From Patescibacteria group bacterium UBA6489 (GTDB lineage: Bacteria; Patescibacteriota; Gracilibacteria; BD1-5; UBA6164): DNA of 55,035 bases. The position numbers and the translations under genes are program-made. Positions within the stretch are counted from its first letter, which is position 1, and every line of letters starts with the position of its first letter. Below are positions 33,502 to 46,800 of the stretch, piece after piece. Below the pieces are notes generated by a model. The model was not told where the DNA came from and did not search any database. It saw only the letters and a program-made list of their open reading frames with translations. The DNA lies in contig DJMN01000070.1 in the NCBI GenBank assembly GCA_002435385.1, forward strand, positions 1-55,035, read 5' to 3'.

Positions 33502-33584
33502 TATTTATTTTTAAACAAATATTTACTTTATGTAAATTTTACTATTTATTTAAAAATAAATCAAGAAAACAGTGTTTTATAAAG
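33502..33584. repeat. 83-bp duplicated intergenic spacer, copy 1
   Basis: The gap between G3 and G2 is the same length as the gap between G4 and G3 (38556-38638). The two match at 79 of 83 positions by direct comparison. Contains an A/T-rich possible start region for G2 but no strong terminator. Confidence 0.85.
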
Positions 33585-36500
33585 TTATCTTTTTAGTTCA
33601 TCAATTACACTATAAGTAAAATTTAAAATTTCTCTTTGAATTGCCTGAGTAATCATATTTTCACTTGCTCATTGTATTAAGTTGTATCACTTTCTCTCTT
33701 CTAATCATAATTCCATTTTATCAAAGACTGTAGTTTCTGTTAGTTTTGAATCTGAGATTTTTTCACCATTTAGTTCAACTGTTGTATCAAGTGTGCTAAG
33801 TGCATTTACAGAGTCTTTTTTTATGAATAAGTTATTTATTCTTGTGAACTTATTTATTAGTTCTGGTGTTATTATATAATATAAGTCCTCACTAGAAAAT
33901 TTTATATTTTCTAAATAACCTTTGTCTCAATTTATAACAGATTTGAATCTCTTTTTATTTGTTAATTTTCTCATTACATTCTCTAAGTCTCATTCTAGAT
34001 ATTTTTCTAGGTTTTTGTATACATTGGAATTTTCCTTTTTTAGTTCTTTTAGTCATGGTTCTATTTTCTTTTTGTATGTTTTATATAGTATCTTTGATTG
34101 TCTTTCGCTTAGAATTTTTGTGTCTTTATTATCTTTTTCTAACTTTTTTATAAAATCTTCTTGAGTCTCAATTTTTAAGTCTTGTAAGTTTTTGAAATAA
34201 TCTATATTTACTCAGATTTCTTTCATTATAGAAATAACTGGTGAATTGCTTAAGGATAGTGTTAATAATTTTTCTAATCATATATTGTTATTTGATTTTA
34301 TTGTTTCATTTTTCTCAAAGTTTTCATTATGATTATTTACTATTTTTTCTATGTTTTTCTTGAACTCCGAAAACTTGTATACTAATCTTAATATTTTTTC
34401 ATTTTTTGTAATATTATTATTTTCTTCTAGTGCTTTTTTGAATTCCTCAAAGTTTTTTATGTTATCTCCTTCAAGTATAAAAAAATCCTGATAAATTTGC
34501 TTAACCATATTTAATACAAATATAGCTAAAATTGATCTTTCAAATGGCTCTGCCTTATCTATACTTATACTTCTGTATTCTACACAATCATTGTTAAAAT
34601 TATCAAATAAATCATCAACTTCGTATCATTCTTTTAGTTTTATATTTCAATATCTATTTATTTCTTTTATGTCTTTTCATACATTTACTCATCATAAATT
34701 TGCTGCTATTAGTATATTTTGAATAAAATTTGCATTTTCATCTAGGTTAATTCCATTTTCTCATCATATTGTTATATGTAATCATCTTGATCATTTTGAG
34801 TAATCTTCTTTTTTAAAGTTTAGGTCTAGGAAGTCTAAATCTTCAAGTAGTTTTAATTCAAGTAAAAGTAGGTAAGGATTATCTGTCGGTTTTGTTGCTA
34901 TCTCATGAACTGCATCTGCTCACTGGGATATTCAGCTATATGCCGATAAAGTTTCTATATCAGTTTTGTAATCATTTCATGTTATTTCTTTGTATCATTT
35001 TGCTATACTTCTTGTTATCTCTATTTCTACTCAAATTGAGGTTTTAACTGGAACGTTATCAAATTTTTCTATTACTTTTTTATATTTTTCTAGTTTATTG
35101 TATACAGATAGCAACATTTTTTTTACACTATCTACATCAACTTGTTGTTTTCATTTTTTATCTTTAAAGACCGAGAAACTTAGGTTTATTTCTCTGGTTA
35201 TCATTAGAGTCAGTATTGTTCTTCATTTATCTGAAATCTCATATTTCTCTATGAATTCTTTAAATTTTTGTCAGATTTTCACTTCTCATTTCAGTAAATT
35301 ATCTAACACTTTATAACTTTCTTTTTTTAGTAGCACATTAAAAACTTCTCATAGTTGTAGTACTGAGTTTCTAGATTTTTCAGGTGATATGTTATTGAAT
35401 ATATGTTTGTAAAAATCACTTAATAGGTCTGAACTCTGAGATCATTCTACTATTCATAATCAAACTATTGTTCCGAATTTTTTAAATGTTGCTATAGTTT
35501 TGGGATTTAGATAATTTTTTCTCTCGGGTTTTTCTAAAAACCAAGTTTTTGTCCATGGGGTAGTTCATTTGGGGGAAAATCATGCATCTTTTTCTAAGGT
35601 AATTATTGGTTGATTATCCGGAATGAATTTTGTGAAATTGTCTGTGTTTATAGGAAAGCTTTGATCTAATTTGTTTCAATGAGAAATGGCTTCTAAAAAA
35701 TATCAATATAAAACTCATCCTTTATTTTTTATTATTGATTCTATTCCATTGTAAAATGATGTTAAATTTATATTGTAACTAAGTAATTTTTTTAGTTCTT
35801 TTTTATTTATTTCTCAAAATAATTTTTCATATTTTTCTTTGTTATCAATTATTTTTAGTATGAAACAAGAAGTTTCATTTAGTTGAAATCTTTTATCTTT
35901 TAGATTTATTCATGTTAAGTTATATACGTAATCTAAACTTTTTTTAGGACTCCACTCTCTTGAATTAAAATTATTTATAATATTTGAGGTTACAAATCTT
36001 CCTAATAAAGTTGAATCCAAATATCATCAAGTTTCATTAATTAGATTTGATAATAATTTATTTAATTTATCGTATCAGTTACTATCTAGGTTGTCTCTTT
36101 CATATAAGATTCGAATGAATTTTATATGTTCTCATACTTTAGAAAAATCCCCTAAATCAATAGCTTTTTGGATTACTAATCTGTTAGTTTTAAACCAACT
36201 TTTTGAAAGCATATCTTCATCTGCATGCTCTAAATCTTTATATTGTCATATAATTCTTCAAATATTATTATTTATGTTACAATATCATTCTCTGATTTTA
36301 AATATTTGTTTATAATATTTATTAAATTCAATTAGTTTTGTAGTATTTAGGTTTGAAAATACAGAGGTTATAAATTTTAAATTTTGATTTCCTCAAAACA
36401 TATTATGGAAATTCTCTGGAAATTCTTTTATTGAAACTGTTCTATCATCTCAGATCTTTATAAATTCTCTTGGATTAAAGTTATCTATGTTTTTTTCTAA

Positions 36501-38555
36501 TATTTTAAAAGTTTTTATTAGAGAAAACTCATATGTTTTTTCTTCTTTTGATGTTGTTTCTAAGATGTTGAGTAATTCGTTTATTTCAAGTTTTTTGTTG
36601 TGAAATTCTTTAAAATATTCAGTAAAAAACTTTATATTTTTTCAAATATTTTCATCTTTTAGAAAATTATATAGATATTTGGGGTTATTCTCATCAGTTT
36701 TTAAATAATCATTATATCATTTCTCTATTCTTTTTAATCATGATATTCAATATACTCCATAAATATTACATATTTCCATTAGGTTGGATGGCAAATAACT
36801 CCCTGAGTGTAGAATCCCTGTCTCTACTTTTACTGATTTTTGGTCTTTTATAGAAAAATAATTATAATCTTTAATCTTTTCATCAAATAACTCTGGGGAA
36901 AGGTAAGAAGTGATTGTATGGGATTGAAGTTCATTATCTCTACCTTTAGAATAAGGGAAAAAAGTTCTTTTTATAAACCTTATAAAATCTTGATTTATGT
37001 CTTCTAAATTGAGTTCAAAGTTGATATTTGGAGTCTTTCTCGCCATATCAATAAAAAAATTTATATTTTCCAAAACTTCGGTGTTTAAACTTAATAACAT
37101 AGTTATGGTTTTGCTTTTAAATATATCATCAAAATTATTAAATCTTTCCTTATATTTAGAAATGAATTCCAAAATATTTTCATTTGAGAATATTTTTATT
37201 AATTTTTTATTATCTTTTTTGTTGATAATTCTTTGATTTAAATCAACAAAAAAGTCTTCTTTAAAAAAGTTTATTCTACTGATATATCATTTCTTTTCTA
37301 ATAGTATTAAGTAGTTAATTATGTCTTCCTCTGAAAAATTAGTAAAAACCTCTTCATAAACATCGGGTAAAATAATTATATTTTCTAGAACTCATAATTT
37401 TTCCATCTTTATGCACTTTGATAGCCAGTCTTTACTTTGGATTAATTTATTTGTAAGGACATTTGTTAATTCATAGCCAGAATTACTTTCTGGGCTAGGT
37501 TCTTTGTTAATTTTACTTGTACCATCAAAAATCCTTTCTATGTCTATATCTTCTATATAATCTTCATTGTAATCAAATATAAAATCATAATATGAAAATT
37601 CTCTATATTTATTTAAGTTGTCTAATCATACCACATCAACTAATCTTTTGAAGAATCTTTTATATAATTCATTCTCAGAATCTTTTGTACTTATGTATTC
37701 TTCATAATCATATCAGTGAGAACTATTATCAAGAGCCTTTCTACTAAAATATTTTAATATTGGATAAATATAATGTGTTTGTGTGATTTCCTTAAAGCTC
37801 AAATCATCTAGTGATATAAGTTTTTCAAAAAAATAATCTGAATTATCAATTATTAATTTATACAGTGTGTCTTCAATATCTTCTTTAATGAGGTTTGAGT
37901 TAGTATTATAGTGCTTTGTTATTTCTTTGTAATTTTCAATAATATGATCTATGATTTTTTTTTGTAGTTTAGAGGGGAAAGAGAAGGTTCTTGGTTTCTC
38001 TGAAAACATGTTTATGAAACTTTTTATGTGTTTTTTCTCGAATAAAAAGCATTCTATTTGTTCTTCTCGTAATTTTTTGATAAACCACCATGGGATTATT
38101 TCAGTAGATATATAATTGTTTACTATTTCTTTTAGGTTTTCTTTAATGTATTCACTTATATAGATTTTATTTCCATCACTGTCACGTAAAATTTTTAAAG
38201 ATAGTACTCAAAATTTATTATAGTCTTCTTTGTTAAATATTTTCTTTAAATTTTCTTCTGCATAATAATCTGAAAAGATAAAAAATAATGAATTCCTTTT
38301 TATTCCTATATCTATATCTTTTGAATTAAATATATAATTAAAAAAAGTTTTAATTTGAGTATCTCATAGATCTTCATATATATTGTAAAAATCTGTATAT
38401 CTTTTTATTTTTGAAATTATTTTATTGAATCATGAATTTTCTAATATATTGGAAGTTTCTTGTTTTGTTTCTTCAATGGGAGTATTTTGGGGTTTTTGTT
38501 TTTTTGGTTCTTCTGAAACTCTGTCTTCTTTTTCATTTGATTGATTACTCGTCAT
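33585..38555 (-). CDS. Giant amidoligase-like paralogue G3 (type B N-terminus)
   Basis: A 1656-residue protein. It starts MTSNQSNEKEDRVSEEPKKQ, then the type B helical region (HIKSFINMFSEKPRTFSFP, NKYREFSYYDFIFDYNEDY, NYFSIKDQKSVKVETGILHS). Conserved half: PWTKTWFLEKPERK, GVEIEITRSIAKGYKE near 1173, HEIATKPTDNPYLLLLELKL near 1220, SRGLHITIGGENGI near 1257, VEYRSISIDKAEPFERSILA near 1327, KKDSVNALSTLDTTVELNGE and GASENMITQAIQREILNF. With G2 it forms the closest pair, sharing the N-terminal tag and spacer. No membrane segment, no signal peptide. Cytoplasmic giant enzyme by inference. Confidence 0.8.
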
Positions 38556-38638
38556 TATTTATTTTTTAATAAATATTTACTTTGTGTAAATTTTACTATT
38601 TATTTGAAAATAAATCAAGAAAACAGTGTTTTATAAAG
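38556..38638. repeat. 83-bp duplicated intergenic spacer, copy 2
   Basis: Partner of 33502-33584 (79 of 83 identical, no gaps), between G4 and G3. It shows that the G3/G2 unit arose by tandem duplication that included the spacer. Confidence 0.85.
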
Positions 38639-41600
38639 TTATTTTTTTAGTTCATCAATTATACTATAAGTAAGATTTAAAATTTCTCTTTGGATGGCTT
38701 GGATTATCATATTCTCACCTGCTCATTGTATTAGATTGTATCACCTTCTTTCTTCTAGTCACAATTCCATTTTATCAAAAATCATGGTTTCTGTTAGTTT
38801 TGAATCTGAAATTTTTTCTCAATTTGGTTCTATAGTTGTATCAAAAGCACTTAAAGCATTTGATGAATCTTTTTTTATAAATAAGTTATTTATTCTCGTG
38901 AATTTGTTTATTAATTCTGGAGTTATTATATTAAATAAATCTTCTATAGAGAATTTTATATTTTCTAAGTAATTCTTATCTCAATCTATAACAGATTCGA
39001 ATCTCTTTTTATTTGTTATTTTTCTTATCATATCTTCTAAATCCTCACTTAAATATGTTTCTATGTTTTCATATAATTGGGTATTTTCTTTTCTTAATTT
39101 TTCTAATTCTGGTTTTATTTTTATTTTATATGTTCAAAATAGTATATTTAACTGTCTATCACTTAATGCGTTTATTTCTTTATTATCATTCTTTAGATAT
39201 GATATGAAAGAATTTATATTAGTTATTCATAATTTTTCTAATTTTTTCAGATAGTTTATGTTTATTCATGATTCTCTCATTATTGATATAGCTGGAGAAG
39301 TACTACTAAATAAAGTTATTAGCTTTTCTAATCATAAGTCATGTTTTCATATTATACTTTCTTCTTTTTCAAAATTTTCATTATGATTTTTTGTTATTTC
39401 CCTTATATCTCCTAATAAAACAATAAATTTATATGCTAATCAAATAAGCTTCTCAATTTTTTCTTCTTCTTTCTCATTGTAAACTTCAAATAATTCTGGA
39501 TTAATGTTTAATATATATTTTTTAAATGATTCAATATTTTCAAAATCTTTTTTAATGTCGATTTCTAATATATTGTCAGTTTTTCATTTTAAGACTTTTC
39601 TAAATATCTGATAAAGCATATTTAGGTTAAATATTGCTAAAATTAGTTTTTCAAATGATTCTGTCTTATCTATACTTAGACTTCTGTATTCTACAGAAAT
39701 TTTATCATCACCAAATAAACTCTCCATATCCCATAAATTTTTTTCCCTTATATTACCAAAATGATTTATCCTTTTAATTTCTTTTCATGCATTTAATCAT
39801 CATAAATTTGATGCTATTAGTATATTTTGTATAAAGTTTGTGTATTTATTTAGTGCAATTCCTTTTTCTCATCAAACTGTTATATGTAATCATCTTGATC
39901 ATTTTGAGTAGTCTTCTTTTTTGAAATTTAAATCTAAAAAATCTAAATCTTCAAGTAATTTTAATTCAAGTAAGAGTAAGTATGGGTTATCCGTAGGCTT
40001 AGTTGCTATTTCATGTATTGCATCATTTCATTCAGCTATTCCACTGTATTCTGAAAGTATTGAGATATCATTTTTATAATCACTTCATGTTTGCTCTTTG
40101 TATCAGTATGCTATACTTTTTGTGACTTCTATTTCTACTCAGATTGATGTTTTTACTGGTATTTTATCAAATATTTTTATTACTTCTTTGTATCTTTCTA
40201 ATTTATTATAAACAGAAAGTAACATTTCCTTTACTCACATAGAATCAATTTGTTGTTTTCACTCTTTATCTTTAAATATAGCAAAACTTAGATTTATCTC
40301 TCTTGCTATCATAAGTGTAAGTATTGTTCTTCATTTATCTGATATATTATATTTTTCTATAAATTCTTTGAACTTTTGTCAAATTTTTACTTCTCATCCT
40401 ATTAAATTATCTAAAATCTCATAATTTTCTTGTTTCAGTATTAGGTTAAATACTTCTCATAATTGTAATATGGAGCTTCTAGATTTTTTTAGTGATATAT
40501 TATTGAAAATTAGATTGTAGAAATTACTTAAAGTTTCTGGTTTTTGTGATCATTCTATAACTCATAATCAGACTATTGTTCCGAATTTTTTAAAAGTCTT
40601 TATTTTGTCTGGTTCTAAGTATCCTAGTCTTTCTTTTTTTTCTAAAAACCATTGCTCAGTCCATGGTTGTATTCATTCCATTTTTATTCATTGATCTTTT
40701 TTGAAGTTAAATAATGGTATATTACTTGGTGCATTATCTAGGAAGTTTTCTAGTGTTATTGGGAAGTTTTCTGGTAATTTTTCATCATTTTCAATTGATT
40801 TAGAAAAATATCCATAAAATAATCATAGATCTGTGCTTAAAATAAATTCTAAGTGTTTATAAAAAACATCTAATGATATATTGTAACTGAAGATTTCATT
40901 AAATTTAATTTTGTTTTCTTTTGTAAATATTTTTTGATATTTTTCTTTGTCTTTAAGTACCTCTGATAAGAATAAACTTGTTTCTATGTTTTGGAATTTT
41001 TTATCTTTAAAATCAATTTGGGTAAGTTGTAGTATATAATCAAGTTCTTCTAGTTGATATGTAACTTTTTCCTGTTCATCTAGATGATAACTTATAGAAT
41101 TATAAGGGATAAAGTTTTTAAATAATTCTCCATCAAGATATCATCATGTTTTATTAAGTAATTCGGACATTATATTTTTTCTTTCTTCATTGTCTCATAA
41201 TAATTTTATGCTATTGTGTGTAATAAAATTAGTTTGTATAACTTGTAAGGATGATCATAAATTTTCATAATTATCTGTGTCAATAGCATTTTGTATTATT
41301 ACTCTATTTATTTCAAAGGCATTTATTTTAGAAGTTTTTTCTTCAGAAGAAGAACTATAGTTTCTCATTTCAAATCAGTAAGGATCTCATATAAAATGTT
41401 CAATTCCTTTTCTTTTGTGTCAATATTCATCTTTATAAGAAAATATTTCTGTGTAATTTTTGTTTAATTTAATTAGTTTATTTAGAGTTATATTTTTAAA
41501 AATTTTTAAAAACTCATTAAGCATAAGAAGTTCCCCATCAAAAAATAATTTATCAAAAAATCACTTTTCAATTTCTTTGATGTGTAATTTCTTATCATCT

Positions 41601-43765
41601 CATTTATATACTATATCTTTAGCATTGAATCAATCTAAATGTTCATTAAATATTTCTAGGGTTCTAACTAAATACAATCAATTATTGTAACATGTATTGT
41701 TTTTTGAAGTCTCTAATCATGTTAGTAATTCATTTATTGATAGGGGGTCTTTTAAAATTTCTTTAAAATATTTTGTGAAAAAATCCATATTTTCACTTAT
41801 ATTTCTCCTTTTTAGTATATTTTCCAAATATACATAGTTTTCTTCGTTATTACCTAAATATTCGTTATAGGATTCTTCTATTTGTCTAAAAGAAGATATA
41901 CTAAATGGTAAATTGTACAAATCGCATATTTCTTTTAAATTGCTGTCTAATAAAGTATCTTCATATAATATTCATGTTTCAAGTTTCATGGATTTTGGAT
42001 CCTTTATTAAAAAGTTTTCGTAGTTATTTATTTCTACATCAAATATTTTTGAAATTTCTTCTCCATAAAAATCATTTAGTTTTCTATAGAAATTTTTGTG
42101 TTTGTTGAAATCTGTCTCCCAGTCTCTTCATTTCCATGAGACGTAAAAAACATTTTTTATGAATTTAAAAAATCTTTCATCTATATTTTCTAGTTTTAAT
42201 TCAAAGTTTAGATTAAGTGTTTTCCTTACTAATGAAATAAATTTGTTCACATTGCTTATTTGTTTATCTTCAAGAGAAGATAGCATAAGTATGCTTCTAT
42301 TTGTTAAAATACTTTTAAAATCAGGAAAATCTTCTCTATAGAGTGAAATAAAATCAATTATATTTCCATTTCTTATGATTTTATTTACATAATTTTTGTT
42401 TTTTTCTCCACTTATTTTTGTTATTAGGTTATCAAAAAAACTTAACATTACATGATCTCTTAAAGATATTATATCATTGTTGATTATTATGAGATATTTT
42501 ATGATTTCTTTGTCAGAAAAATTATTTAATACATGATTACAGACTTTATGGTTTTTTATGACTTCTCTTAAGAATCCTAAATGTTTTACATTGTCAAAGC
42601 ACTTTTGTATCCAATTTTCTGTTGAAAGTAATTTATTTACCATGTCATATTCAATATATTCATCAGCACTTGTAGTCCTTTCAAAAACTCTATTTATATC
42701 TATTCATTTTAAAGCATTTTCGTTAAATCTTTTTACATATTTATAGTAAGAATCAACTCTCCAGTTTGTATTTAAGTCATTTATTCAAACTATATCAACC
42801 AATTTTTTGAAAAATTTTTTCATTAATTCATCATCAAATTCTTTTATGTCTGCATCTTCTGAACTATCTTCCCATGAAAAATGTGATGTGTTTTCATTGT
42901 TGGCTTCTCAGGTTTTTTTAAGGTAATATAATATAGGAGTTAAGTATGTTTTTTGTACTGCTTTTTTAAAATCATTTTGATTTAAAGACATTATTTTCTC
43001 AAAAAAGTATGTAGTATTATTGAAAATAAGCTTAGATATAGTTCTGTTAATATTATCTTTAATTAATGAGTTTTTCCCTCATGCATTTTTTCATTCATAT
43101 ATGTTTACCATTTCCTTATGATTTTCAAATATATAGTCTATTATTTTTTCTTGAAATTCATTAGAAAACCTTACCTTTTTTATTATTTTTCCTTCAGCTA
43201 ACATATTGGCGAAACTTTTTATATGCCTTTTATTTAAAATAATTTCCTCTATTTCTTTTTCGTTTAAAAAATCAAGTATTTTTGAATCTAATTTTCATTC
43301 AAAACGAGGTGAGTTCACTATATCTACAATTTCTCATTTTAAGTATTTTAAAAAACCATCAAAGTTTCCTAAATAATCATCTTTATTTATTAAGTTGTTT
43401 TCTAAACATATTTTTCAAAAATATTTAAACTCTGAAAGTCTAAAAATTTTAAATAGTTCTGTTTCTTGTCAAAAGTCTCTAAACATAGATCATAAAAATA
43501 GTTCTTTCTTTTCAAATTCTACTTCTTCTGATGAAACTAAATATAAGAAAAAAGCTCTAGCTTTTTTGTCTCATAGTTGTTTAGCAATTTCAAAAATATC
43601 TTCCTTAATTTTTATGTTGTCTATCATTTTTCTAAATCATGTAGAATCCAATATGGTAAAAGTTTGTTCCTTTGTATTTTCAATTGGTAAAAAAATTTTT
43701 TCATGATTTTCTGGATATTCAATATTTTGTTCCAAGGTTATTCTATTTATTTGTTTTTTGCTCAT
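38639..43765 (-). CDS. Giant amidoligase-like paralogue G4 (type B N-terminus)
   Basis: At 1708 residues, the longest protein in the window. The type B N-terminal region begins MSKKQINRITLEQNIEYPEN and is more divergent than in G2/G3 but keeps landmarks (NKRHIKSFANMLAEGK, NNYENFLIKDPKSMKLETGI, DPLSINELLTGLE). Conserved half: PWTEQWFLEKKERLGYLEP, GVEIEVTKSIAYGYKEQTG near 1208, HEIATKPTDNPYLLLLELKL, SRGLHITVGGEKGI, VEYRSLSIDKTESFEKLILA near 1358, and GAGENMIIQAIQREILN near the end. 41 bp from G5 and 83 bp from G3, so inside the operon. Confidence 0.8.
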
Positions 43766-43806
43766 GTTTTTTGATTAAATTAGTAAACTATTTTAATGAG
43801 AATAAA

Positions 43807-46800
43807 TTATTTTTTTAATTCCTCTATGATTTTATAAATAAAATTCAAAACTTCTCTTTGAATTGCTTGAGTAACCATTTTTTTGCTTGCTCATTGAATT
43901 ATATTATATCCTTTTCTTTCCTTTAAATTATTATCAATTTTATCAAATATAGTTGTTTCAGTTAATTCTGAATTTGAAATTTTTTCTCCATCTGGTTCAA
44001 GTGTTGTATTAAATGCACTAAGTGCATTTGAAGAGTCTTTTTTTATAAATAGATTTTGAATTTTTGTGAATGTATTTACTAAATCAGGAGTTATTTTTCT
44101 AAACAATCCTTGAATTCTTAAGTTATTTAAATAATTCATATTTCAATTTGTGACTGAATTAAATCTTTTTTTATTTGTTATTTTTCTTATTATATCTTCT
44201 AAATCTCCATTTAAATATTCACTTATATTTTCATATAATTTTATATTTTCTTTTTTTAAATTTTCTAGTTCTGGTTTTATCTTTAAGTTGTATGTTCAAA
44301 AGAGTATTCCTTTTTGTCTGTCACTAAGAAAATTAACATTTTTATTATCTTTTTTTAGATATTCAATTAAAGATTTCTCGCTATCAATATTTTCTTCTAT
44401 TAGTTTTTTAAAATAATCTATATCAATTCAAACCTCTTTCATTATTCATATAACTGGTGAAGTGCTTGTAAATAATGTTATCAATTTCTCTAATCTCAAT
44501 TCTTTGCTTCATACAATACTTTCATTATTTTCAAAATTTTGATTATGATTATCTACAATATTTGTTATATTTGTTACCATTTTCGCAAAACTATAAGCCA
44601 TTAATACGAAAATGTTTGCTTCTTTGTATTCTTCTTCATCTTTAATTTTTCCTAAACTAGGGGTCTTCTTTATAATATATTCTCTAAATAATTCAAAACT
44701 TAATAAGGCTTTTTTATCTGCTCATTTAGTAATATTTATAAATGTATGATTTGTATTTCAATTAAATACATCATAGAAAACTTTGTAAGCCATATTTAAA
44801 CTGAATATAGCTAATATTAATCTCTCAAATGGTTCTGCTTTATCTATACTTAAACTTCTGTATTCTACACAAGTGTTTGACTTTCAAAACAAATTTTCTA
44901 CTTCATATGAACCTTTTTCTCTAATATTACTGAAGTAATTTACTTGATTTACTTCTTCTCATACATTTAATCATCATAGGTTTGATGCTATCAATATATT
45001 TTGAATAAAATTTGTATAATCATCTAGTTCTATTCCCTCTTCTCATCAAACTGTTATATGTAATCATCTTGCTCACTTTATATAATCTTCTTTTTTGAAA
45101 TTTAAATCTAAAAAATCTAAGTCTTCTAATAATTTTAATTCAAGTAAAAGTAGGTATGGGTTATCTGTTGGTTTTGTTGCTATCTCATGTACTGCATCAT
45201 TTCATCTTGCTATTCAGCTATATTCTGAAAGTATCATTATGTCGTTTTTGTAATCACCTCATGTTATTTCTTTGTATCAGTATGCTATACTTTCTGTAAT
45301 TTCTATTTCTACTCAGATAGATGTTTTTATTGGCACTTTATCAAATGTCTTTATTACTTTTTTGTATTTTTCTAACTTGTTATGAACTGAAAGTAACATC
45401 TGTTTTACACTCATTGAATCCACTTGTTTTTTTCAGTTTTCGTCTTTGAAAATAGCAAAACTTAGGTTTATTTCTCTAGCTATCATTAGGGTTAATATTG
45501 TTCTTCATTTATCTGAAATATCATATTTTTCTATTAATTCTTTGAATTTTTGTCACAACTGTACTTCTCAATCTATTAAATTATCTAAAATATGATAACT
45601 TCATTGTTTTAAAATCAGATTAAATACCTCTCATAGTTGCAATATTGAACTCCTTGATTTTTCTAGTGATATATTATGAAATATATGTTCGTAGAAGGTT
45701 CATAATGTCTCTGAATTTTGTGATCACTCTATTATTCATAATCAAATTATCGTTCCAAATTTCCTAAAAGTTTTCAACTTTTCTGGTTTTAAATAATCCA
45801 ATCTCTCAGAGTTATCTAAAAACCATCTTTTCGTCCATGGTATAATTCATTTACTTTTAAATCAATGATCTTTTTCAAATGTAAATAACACTTCATCATC
45901 TTCCATAAAATTGAGAAAATTATCTCTATCTATTGGGTATTTCCTTAAATCATTTCAATTCTCCAATAATCTAAGAAAAAATCACCAAGTAATTCATTTT
46001 GGATGAGATAAAATCTCCTCTATATGTTCTTCAAGCAAAAACCTATCAATTCAATATCATTTATCAATAAAATCCTTCAACTCTTTTAATAAATCTGTAT
46101 CAAAAAAATATCTTTTCAACACATTAAATACCTTTATTTTTTTATCAAAACCTTCAGATGATATACTATTTATTAATTCTTTATTTTTTCTAAACTTACA
46201 ACTATCCCCTCTTTCACTTTTAATATATTTTGATTTCAATAAGTTATAAAGCTTTATGCATCCACTAGAGTTTATACTCCAATAAATCTCAGAATCAAAA
46301 GAGAAATTTTCTTCTATCTTTTCTTTTAAAAGCTTAAATAACTTATTGAAAAATATTTTATTATTATTATAAGTTATATACCCTTTCTCCAAAAGTAAAG
46401 TCAACATTTCTATATTATCATCATTAACAGGATCTCTTTTCATTATATTAACAAATTCGTCTAAATGTCTCTTATGATTAACTTTATCAAGCAAATTATT
46501 ACTAATAAGTGGCTCCCAGCAGAAAGCTAATTGTTCTACACAAACTTTATTTATCAACTCATCTATATCCTCTTTATGATTCTCTTTATCTATATATCAT
46601 TTTTTTACCAATAAAGAAAAATTTTTCAGTTCAGGATATTTGGGGTCTCTTGCTTTCTCTAAAAGTTTTTTGACAACTTTTTTTATTTTAACCTTATATT
46701 TATCCTTATCTAATAATCAACTATCCAAAAATGATTCAAAAAGAAAATTATTATCATAATAATGATCTAATCAGACATTTGCTAAATACTTGTCATAATT

